From Phytopythium helicoides (Eukaryota > Oomycota > Peronosporomycetes > Pythiales > Pythiaceae), in the NCBI GenBank assembly GCA_024867545.1, contig JANFNE010000001.1, forward strand, positions 62,001 to 126,000: DNA of 64,000 bases, in the 5' to 3' direction. The position numbers were made by a program, and so were the translations under genes. Below, piece by piece: positions 57,441 through 64,000 of this stretch. Below the pieces are notes generated by a model. The model did not search any database. It was not told the origin of the DNA and worked only from the letters and a program-made list of their open reading frames with translations. Every line of letters starts with the position of its first letter. The stretch's first letter is position 1.

Positions 57441-59784
57441 CTAGACTGCTGCAGTCTTGCCTTCATCGTCCTTCCGTTTACGCTTTGCAGTAGAGCTCTG
57501 GCGACGAGTTTTCTTGATGTTGCGTGCTCGCTCCTCCATCTGTGTAGTCGGCTTCTGATACATTGGGTCATTTGCAAACTCTGCAGGGACGAACGGCAAG
57601 ATCTTCGGCAACTTTTTCGGGGTTCAGGGGTGGGGTCTGGAGCTTTGGGATTGATGACATCGTCTCTGAGAATGAGCCTGAGTGAAACATCTGTGTGCTA
57701 CGTCGAAGTGTGGCCCAAGTTCCCTCTGATGTTGGGGTGCGACGGCATTCAACTTGGCCAGGCCGATCACGCACCATCCGAAACAACTGGTGTCTCTGGA
57801 TTCCTTGTAGCTTCTTATAGTAGCTGCTGAAGTACTGCTTGAATGCCCAAAACGGTTGAGCCACTGTGTCTAGGTTCACAGCATTGCTAGTAGAGGAAGC
57901 GTTTTCAACTGCGGTAACGAGAGAGTCCATTGTCCAACACGATGCTCGAGCCATGCGCTGTTTCACGATTCCGAAACCACGGTTGCAAGCATTCTTGGTG
58001 TGTCCTTTCATGAAGAACTTCAAGTTGATCTCTTCAAACACGCCGTACTCCACCAAAAAGAGTAGGTACCAGATAACGTGGGAGTTTTTGTTCTGGCCCC
58101 CACAGTTATCACACCAAACTGTGAGACGTAGCTGCCGCTGTTCTGATGTAGATGGTGTAGCAGTCGCACTGACGACAGATCGTTGAGCAAGTGACAGATC
58201 ACTTTCAGACCACGGAGTTTGCGACTGCCCACTCAGTGGGCGAGGAGTTAGTGACAGCGTGTTGCTCGGTCGCTCACCTGTGCTGTCGTGCCATTGAGTA
58301 AACACGCTCTCGGACAGCTGCGCCAGAGGGAATTCGCTATCTTGACATTGTGTTGGTGGTGGTTGGCTGTCCGGCCATTGCGTAGGTGGCGGCTCGCTGT
58401 CTGGCCACTGAGTTGACGGTGGCTCACTTAAAGACTCACTGATAGTCGCATGACCAGTATGTTGGGGCTCCGCCTCAGGTTCTTTGCGACTCGATTCAAA
58501 CACAGAAAGCATGTCTAGCATGTGATGCAGCATGCTAGTGACTTCGTCGGGTCCTTTTCCTCCAGTGCGCTCTGAGTACATGAAGTGCTTGTGGGTGTCA
58601 TTATTGGCACAGTAGATTCCAAACATAAGTGAGAGGAAGTACCAGCTGGATGGGGTATCTGGGACGCTGGGGATCGTTAGATTTTGGGCATAGTCCATCA
58701 CTAGAACGATGTTGTCCTTGTGGGCTCTCCCAGTGTCAATTTTGTACTCGGTTCTGGTGCCAGAGACCAAAAGTTAATCGAAAGTTTCACAAAGCGAACC
58801 AAAGTATCACTATCAGACTGTACCTCATAGCTTTCGCGTCGCTTAAATGGTCACCAAAGATCTCTGCATCGCTAGCTTTCGGCTCTGCTCCCATGCGCGT
58901 ACGGTAGATAGAGCAAACGTCGCAGACCTGATCGCCACCGGATCTGATTGAGATTGTCGGGCAGCGCTCTTGCAGAATACGACGGAAAGAGCTTGGGGAC
59001 GGGCGAGGGGTGTCAACATAGTGCTCGTCCAGATAGAGTATGTACTCCTCTCGGATGCGATCCCATGTGAACGCTGGAGGAATGCGAGTATAATCCTCGT
59101 AGGAGAAGTACTGCCTAGTAGTGCCTTGAGATCGCTGCTTCAAGCGCACGCGTACAGGCACGACATCGCCAACAGCAGTGGCAAAGTCCATGAACCACTT
59201 GACCAGCTCATCCATATCTAGTACCGAAGCATTCTTGTTGTCGATGTTGCCGTGTATTTTTGAGGAGATAAACCCGCTCTGAACCCGCTTGCGATACAAG
59301 TGTAGAGTCCTGTGGCTGATAGAGAAAATGCTCTCGAAAGCATACTTGCATACTTGGCCGACAAATGGTATGTAGTAGTCGAAGCGCTCGCGCTGCTTTA
59401 CGTCCTTCTGAGAGAGAGCTGCGCACATTGCTAGCGTAGTGAGGATGGTAGTCTGTTTCTCGCTCTTCGGCATCGCGTCAAGAGTAGCCAGTAGCTGTGT
59501 TACTTCCGCGCGCTTGCCTACAAAGCACGTCTTCCGACAGCACACAACAGCTTCTAGGCGGAGAACAGTAGCAGAGACTGGTTCTGACGCTGTAATCAGC
59601 GCCGTCAGGCTGAGTTCATCGTCACCGTGTATCGCGCTCTGTTCCTTATCTGCATTCCCTTCGCTGCCATCAGAGTCGGATGCGCTGTCCTCATCAAACT
59701 ACTCGGAATCACTCTCGCTTGCCATGCTCGACCTGTCGTTTTGGAGGGACTCGTTTTCGTTTGGCGATTTTCTATGAAGAGCCA
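57441..59784 (-). pseudogene. DUF7869-type protein, candidate transposase
   Basis: Exon 1 starts at ATG 59,784 (MALHRKSPNENE) with one TAG at 59,699-59,701 in an acidic Ser-rich leader, and runs to 58,824. A 70-nt GT-AG intron (58,754-58,823) joins DHLSDAKAMR to TEYKIDTGRAHK. Exon 2 carries the domain core: VLVMDYAQNLTIP, ERTGGKGPDEVTSMLHHML, VWCDNCGGQNKNSHVIWY and FFMKGHTKNACNRGFG. In the N-terminal part the block VCDVCSIYRTRM may bind zinc. The acidic residues in MDYAQN and CDNCGGQN and the GHTKN block suggest an RNase H-like active site. The frame ends at 57,568; a +1 shift near 57,640 would continue through VPAEFANDPMYQKP to a basic tail ending at 57,441. The leader stop and that shift mark it as probably inactive. 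Confidence 0.7.
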
Positions 59785-59823
59785 TCACTGTCCACGAACA
59801 TTACTCGCACCTCGCGTGGGCTT

Positions 59824-59876
59824 TTTTGAAAAACCTCAAAAATCGCTTAATGATACTTTTGTTTGGAGTAGTCTCA
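59824..59876 (-). repeat. right TIR of the DUF7869 element
   Basis: It is the inverted partner of 57,028-57,080, ending GGAGTAGTCTCA next to host sequence TATATCTTCGG. Confidence 0.88.
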
Positions 59877-61622
59877 TATATCTTCGGCCCTGCCGCCACA
59901 AACCCAAACATCACGCGTTTTCAGGCGGACAAGCTCCAACGTTGGGCTTTGACACTCACTCTTTTCAAGTATGAAATCGAGCATGTTCCTGAGGAGGCAA
60001 ACGTATGGAGATATTTGCTTTCGAAGTAGGGGGCTCCTGCAGCAAGAGAGGATGTGTCTGTACACATGAAGGCCGCGGCAGTCCTCAATCGATCTCACCC
60101 TTGCAGTCTGATGCGTTCACGTGGCCCAGCCACGCTGAAGTCTTCAAGATTCAGCAGAACGCAATAGCAGATCTAGATGCAGGGTAAGTCGCACATGAAT
60201 GCCGATTGGACCCGGAAAATGGATAGTACATCGCGAAGAACGGCCGTGTATGGATTCCGACTTGGGCCGGAGACCTCCAAGTTCGTTTATGTATCATGGT
60301 GCTGGTGGCTATCGTGGTGAGGCAGCGACTATCAAGGCAGTCAAAGATCACTTCCACTGGACGTCGCTGGTAGCTGATATGAAAAGATTTCTGCACTCAT
60401 ACTTGCACTGCATGTCTATCGGCAGCCAGCTTGTTCCTCGACCGTTCAGCCCCGCCGTTCATGCAACTCGCCCAAATGAAGTTCTCCATTTTGATTTTCT
60501 ATCGCTCCCAGAAAGTAGCGCAGGATCGAAGTACGTACTAGGCCTGAAAGACGATATGTCGGGCTTTGTTGAGCTCGTTGAATGCGCCGCGGCAACGGCT
60601 GACGAGAGTGCTGACGCTTTACTCGCATGGTTCAAGCGTTTCGGTGTGGTAACTGACTACGTGGGTGTCGGATCGTGGAACCCATTTCAAGAATACGCTC
60701 AGAGAAGGGCTTCGCAAACTGCTCGGTTGCTCGCACCACTTTACCACGGCCTACTGTCCGTGGACCAATGGCACGGCCTACTGTCCGTGGACCAATGGCA
60801 CGGCCGAAGTTGTTAATCGTCAGCTATTGCGTTGTCTTCGGGCCCTCTTGAGCGAACTTAAGCTCCAACAGCAAGAATGACCATCAATCCTCCCAGTCGT
60901 CCAAGCTGCGTTGAATCATATGCCCTCAGACCGCCATGGTGGAGTTGCTCCTGTGACAGCGTTCACAGCTTTACCTGCAAAAAAAAACGCTCTATCAACC
61001 ATAGTCAAACCGCGAACACAAGTGCTCGCCGTCATGGAGGCGGTCATACAACAGCAACGTGCCCATCTCATCGCCGTTCGGTCAGCGTTGGATCAGGTCC
61101 ACAGGGCTTTATCAGACAGAGCGGAGATAAAGCGAGCACAAGCCCGCCGTCGCCACGCAGAACGAAAAAGGCGTTGCAATGGCAAACTTTGAAGTTGGAT
61201 CGTTCGTGCTTGCCGCACGCGTTGTCCCTCGAGCGAACAAGTTGGCAGTCACGTGGTTGGGGCCGAAGCGTGTCGTCAAAGCCCTGAGCGATTTTGTCGA
61301 TGAGGTTCAAGACGTGACTGAGCTCTACGCCATCACAACCCATCATGCATCCCGGCTACGGTTTTACCAAGATGGTCTTCGCGGCGTTACAGAGGGCATA
61401 CTGGCTCATGGCGACGGTGGACACCTTGTCAAGCAACTCATAAAGGCCCGGCTCAGCACTTCCAGCCAGAAATATGAGGTGGTCGTCGAGTGGGTCGGGC
61501 TAGATCCCGAGGAGGCCTCGTGGGAACCCGCCGAGGTGCTTCTCCAGGATGTCCCGGTCATTCTTGAGCGGTTTGTGCAGTTTCATCCTAACTACGAGGT
61601 CGTGCAGCGCATGTGGATGTAG
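59877..61622 (+). pseudogene. Gypsy RNase H end, integrase and chromodomain, broken
   Basis: First the end of RNase H (IFGPAATNPNITRFQADKLQRWAL, EHVPEEANVW), with TAG at 60,027. Then the H2C2 zinc finger (YHGAGGYRGE...HFHW...HSYLHC, where the first Cys is Tyr), and the integrase core: HFDFLSLPES, SDRGTHF, then NGTAEVVNR with the catalytic Glu. A 27-bp tandem duplication (60,747-60,800) repeats TAYCPWTNG just before that Glu. TGA at 60,878 stands where Trp is usual. The last frame, 61,179-61,622, is open and ends in a chromodomain (LIKARLSTSSQKYEVVVEWV, EEASWEPAEVL), which in chromoviruses guides integration to particular chromatin. Confidence 0.85.
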
Positions 61623-61672
61623 ATCAAGAGGAAGTCGGCATCGAGGCCGCTCCGACGAGAAAGGAAGTGATC

Positions 61673-61891
61673 TGCAGGCATCATCTGTGTGCTCACGTCC
61701 AACTCGCTAACCCATCGTCCAACCCGCTGCGTTATCGTACCACTCTCGGTTGGGTGTGTAGCTGGGCAGGAAGGTATCGTAGGTTGGCAGGAGTGTGTTA
61801 TCAACATATATTTCAGTTTTGGATTTTGCTACTCGGCCGCAAGTGTGTGTTGCCGGCCAGTGGCTGGGGGAGCAAGGTGACCCCGGACCCA
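61673..61891 (+). repeat. 3' LTR of Gypsy element 1
   Basis: It starts TGCAGGCATC and ends CCGGACCCA; it is preceded by a purine-rich tract (GAAAGGAAGTGA) that could be the polypurine tract. It differs from the 5' LTR by a few substitutions and the 20-bp duplication. Confidence 0.85.
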
Positions 61892-62058
61892 TAGTACATG
61901 TCATGAGGATGCTTGCTATCCACCATCAGATTCGGGTGGTCAGGAGCCAGAACCGTCAGGATGATAGACATTGCCAGAGTCTGCTTTGCCGCAATTTGAT
62001 TCTTCCTTCCTTTAGCTGGCTCCTCTTCCAACTCTAGTGCATTTGGAGCATCAAACAT
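61892..62058 (-). pseudogene. Copia-type gag remnant, 5' part
   Basis: Minus-strand frame MFDAPNALELEEEPAKGRK...LAMSIILTVLAPDHP...HPHDMY, a Copia gag-like start interrupted by Gypsy element 1. It continues in frame in 52,690-52,980. Confidence 0.6.
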
Positions 62059-62424
62059 GATAGCCCCCTACACAACCTTTACTTCCAGGTGGAATTTCAG
62101 CTGACGTGACCAAAGCCTCCAACCTCTCATACCTGTTGATGAGAATGGAAGTTGTTGTTGGTGGTGGTCGAAGTAAATTGAGATGTGAAGGAGCTCTACT
62201 CCTGCTGACCTTATCCTGATCTTAGCTGCTCCTAGCTTGATAGCTGTTCCAGGCTAGATTCTTCGTGATTTAACCAGCTTCAAATCCAGTGTCGCCGCTG
62301 TACCAAGGTGGACTTGAGCACGATGCCCATGAGTCTATTCTGGTTTGATATGGATTTAACACGCAGCGCTAGAGAGTTCCGAGTACGGTGGGGTATTCCG
62401 TAGAGGAGTCATTGGTTGATGTTG
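62059..62424 (-). other. possible Copia leader and LTR edge
   Basis: Upstream of the minus-strand Copia gag. On the minus strand TCATCAACA is followed by GGTATGAGAGGTTGG (about 62,119-62,134), which resembles an LTR end plus a primer-binding site of the GGTATCAGAG kind. No second copy of this LTR was found in the window, so the call is weak. Confidence 0.3.
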
Positions 62425-63016
62425 TGTAATGGGCCCCATGTCCATTACATGACACAATCTGGTCACAGATTGGTGTCTGTGGCAGCAGACTGGTGTGAGA
62501 CACACTCACGGGAGCAATCAATGATTGCGACCGCACGGAATGTTCTCGAAGCATTCTCGAGTGCTCTCTGCACACGTGTCTCTGTGCATGAAGATGGTTC
62601 CTGCTGGATTTCTATCTAGTGACGAAGCCGACGTGTCATTGTGGGTACATGTTAGTGGTTTCAACCAATCACAACGTGCCACGTGGCGGGAGAGAGGTTC
62701 TTTGTTGAAGAACCCGAAGCTCAAGTTCAAGTTCAAGTTGGAGAACATTCTCCTGGTCCAAGCTTCAAGTTCAACCTGATTCAACCCAAGGTTTTATATT
62801 GCATTTGTAGGTTGATTGCATTTAACCCCATAGGACCCTAGTGGTTTTATGCTCGTAGGATTCAGGAACCATAAGCTTTTCAATTCAGTTGCAAATTTGC
62901 CGTCTTCACCTCAAGTCTCCTTCCTCCTCCCTCCAAGTCGGGAGAGGCCAAGTCTTCCTCAAGCGCAAGCGTGTGTGCCGTGTTTTGGGGACTGTCGTGG
63001 ACAGCGCCCCATTACA
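62425..63016 (+). repeat. 5' LTR of Gypsy element 2, 592 bp
   Basis: Starts TGTAATGGG and ends CCCATTACA, a perfect 9-bp terminal inverted repeat with TG...CA ends. A second palindromic partner (TCCATTACA) lies close to the start. It contains an AAGTTC-rich stretch at about 62,720-62,775. The following CCTGGTAGCACTTCGAG is the likely primer-binding site. The partner LTR is outside the window. Confidence 0.8.
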
Positions 63017-63186
63017 CCTGGTAGCACTTCGAGAGGTCCTTCCTGCGACCTTCCTAGAAGGGATTGCCGAAGTTGCGCTGAGCACTTCGTGAACCCTGCT
63101 CTAGAAGAGGATTGACAAAGAGGCTTTCGCCCTTTGTGCACTTCCTTTCAAGACTCTCCCTGTCTATTGCGCAGACAGCAGAAGGG

Positions 63187-64000
63187 ATGGAGACTCCGAC
63201 GAGTGTGCTGCACGAAGACCAAGTGACGCTGACGAATGAGCAGTTTCCTCATTTGTCCGGTCATGAGTGGGCAGCCCTCGAGCGGATGAGCGCAGTCATC
63301 GGTGAGGCAGCTGTGATCACACTGTTGAGATCAGCGTCTCCGGATGAGCAGCGAAGCGCGGCAGTGAGCTTCATGCACCATGAGGTCATGGACTCTCGTC
63401 GACAGCCCGCAACTCCTGTCTCGACGATGAGAGTAACGCCTCTGAAGCTCGACATCTCCCCGTATCGCGGCGGAGAGAACGAACCTCTGGCGAGATGGTT
63501 CGTTGAGTTGGATGCAGCAGTGACTGCAAGACAGCTCCGGGACCCGACGCAGCAAGTGTTGTTCGCAATGTCCAACCTTGCGGGTCGAGCGAAGAGTTGG
63601 GCGTATGGGAAGCGTTTGGCAGAGCCAACATGCTTCTACAACCTCGACGACTTCAAGCAAGAGTTGAAGCGCGCGTTCGAGCCTCCGCAGAGCGAGTTTC
63701 GTGCTCGTGCCGAGTTTCTCAAGCTTCGACAAGGACGCCAAGACCTCCACTCGTATGCACAACGCGCACGATATCTCGTGTCGTGCATTGTGGATCAGCC
63801 GATCGATATGGCAACACAAGTTGTCACATTCATGGCCGGTCTGGACGATGGACCGATCCGGAACCAACTGTTCCGCGAGTACCCGACGACGCTGGATCAA
63901 GCCATCGAGAGAGCGATGCAAGAAGAATTCAGCATCAAGCAAGCCAAGTTCGGTGGACCAGTTCCACGTCAATTCCGCGTGACGCCATCGGCGAGCAATG
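63187..64000 (+). CDS. Gypsy gag protein, partial
   Basis: Open from ATG 63,187 (METPTSVLHEDQ) to the end of the window, 271 codons. It has the retrotransposon gag (PF03732-type) blocks: RWFVELDAAVTARQL, LAGRAKSWAYGKRL, FKQELKRAFEPPQSEFRARA, LHSYAQRARYLV and TFMAGLDDGPIRNQL. This forms the capsid that packages the element RNA. No stop or frameshift is present. The end is missing, with zinc knuckle and pol expected beyond. Confidence 0.9.
   Translation, partial: METPTSVLHEDQVTLTNEQFPHLSGHEWAALERMSAVIGEAAVITLLRSASPDEQRSAAVSFMHHEVMDSRRQPATPVSTMRVTPLKLDISPYRGGENEPLARWFVELDAAVTARQLRDPTQQVLFAMSNLAGRAKSWAYGKRLAEPTCFYNLDDFKQELKRAFEPPQSEFRARAEFLKLRQGRQDLHSYAQRARYLVSCIVDQPIDMATQVVTFMAGLDDGPIRNQLFREYPTTLDQAIERAMQEEFSIKQAKFGGPVPRQFRVTPSASN

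Larger units (their letters stand above)
57028..59876 (-). mobile_element. 2.85-kb TIR element encoding a DUF7869-type protein
   Basis: Imperfect terminal inverted repeats of about 50 bp: both ends start TGAGACTAC(A/T)CC, continue AAACAAAAGTATCATTA and end TTTTTGAGG. It is inserted in the RNase H region of Gypsy element 1, between HRNIK and IFGPAATNP. The duplicated target is short (TA, or ATAT depending on where the TIR is cut). The left subterminal region repeats AAAGTATCACTAA three times (57,345-57,425). The only gene is on the minus strand. The structure is that of a cut-and-paste DNA transposon; the superfamily is not recognised. Confidence 0.85.
52983..61891 (+). mobile_element. chromodomain Gypsy (Ty3-type) LTR retrotransposon, decayed and interrupted
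   Basis: Two similar LTRs (52,983-53,221 and 61,673-61,891) enclose gag, protease, reverse transcriptase, RNase H, integrase and a C-terminal chromodomain, the order of chromoviruses. A solo LTR (56,267-56,984) and a TIR element (57,028-59,876) are inserted in the RNase H part; without them the internal part is about 5.3 kb. It carries several frameshifts and stops and is inactive. It lies within the gag of a minus-strand Copia remnant. No perfect target-site duplication is visible; GTCCA/GTACA at the junctions is a possible mutated pair, which would shift the LTR edges by a few bases. Confidence 0.9.
62425..64000 (+). mobile_element. Gypsy element 2, 5' part (runs off the window)
   Basis: An LTR, short leader and open gag. 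Its frame is intact to the window end, unlike element 1, so it is probably younger. The 3' part lies outside. Confidence 0.85.

Overview
The window looks like a piece of an oomycete (Phytophthora/Pythium-type) chromosome. Genes are compact and GC-rich, with short 60-125 bp GT-AG introns. An oomycete-style Inr+FPR core promoter lies at 9826-9844, and the transposable elements (chromodomain Gypsy, Copia, pogo, DDE_3) are of types common in that group. The assignment is inference; no rRNA or mitochondrial marker is present.

Left arm (1-24,054): gene-dense, with only small local duplications. In order: a secreted Cys-rich protein (+), an EF-hand-like protein (-), a YVH1/DUSP12 phosphatase (-), four tandem LdhA-type D-lactate dehydrogenases (+; one with a mitochondrial presequence, one intronless), a C9orf85-like zinc-binding protein (+), an MscS-like channel (+), a BLOC-2 HPS3 homologue (-), a hypothetical protein (+), an ankyrin-FYVE protein (+), a KDEL-receptor-related membrane protein (-) and a DHRS12-type SDR (-). 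Exon structures were worked out by joining frames across splice sites and checking that phases close. The four dehydrogenases share long near-identical tracts in different pairings, which suggests gene conversion.

Centre (24,772-46,444): one uninterrupted satellite array of 107-bp monomers, about 202.5 copies and 21.7 kb, with no length change. Only two internal positions vary, giving three monomer types. The order of types shows higher-order structure. All three forward frames lack stops, giving spurious ORFs of more than 7,000 codons.

Right arm (46,445-64,000): a nest of transposable elements. A decayed Copia element on the minus strand (gag pieces at 61,892-62,058 and 52,690-52,980, integrase at 48,830-49,690) is interrupted by a chromovirus Gypsy element (52,983-61,891). 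A DDE_3 transposase remnant (51,442-52,400) and a pogo element (46,962-48,667) lie within the same span. The Gypsy element is itself interrupted by a solo LTR (56,267-56,984) and by a 2.85-kb terminal-inverted-repeat element (57,028-59,876) that encodes a DUF7869-type protein. A second Gypsy element starts at 62,425 and runs off the window with an open gag. The older elements carry in-frame stops and catalytic-residue losses that are mostly explained by G:C to A:T transitions.

The most interesting items are the satellite array with its higher-order pattern at the border between gene-rich and transposon-rich DNA, and the TIR element whose only gene is a DUF7869 protein, a candidate transposase family.
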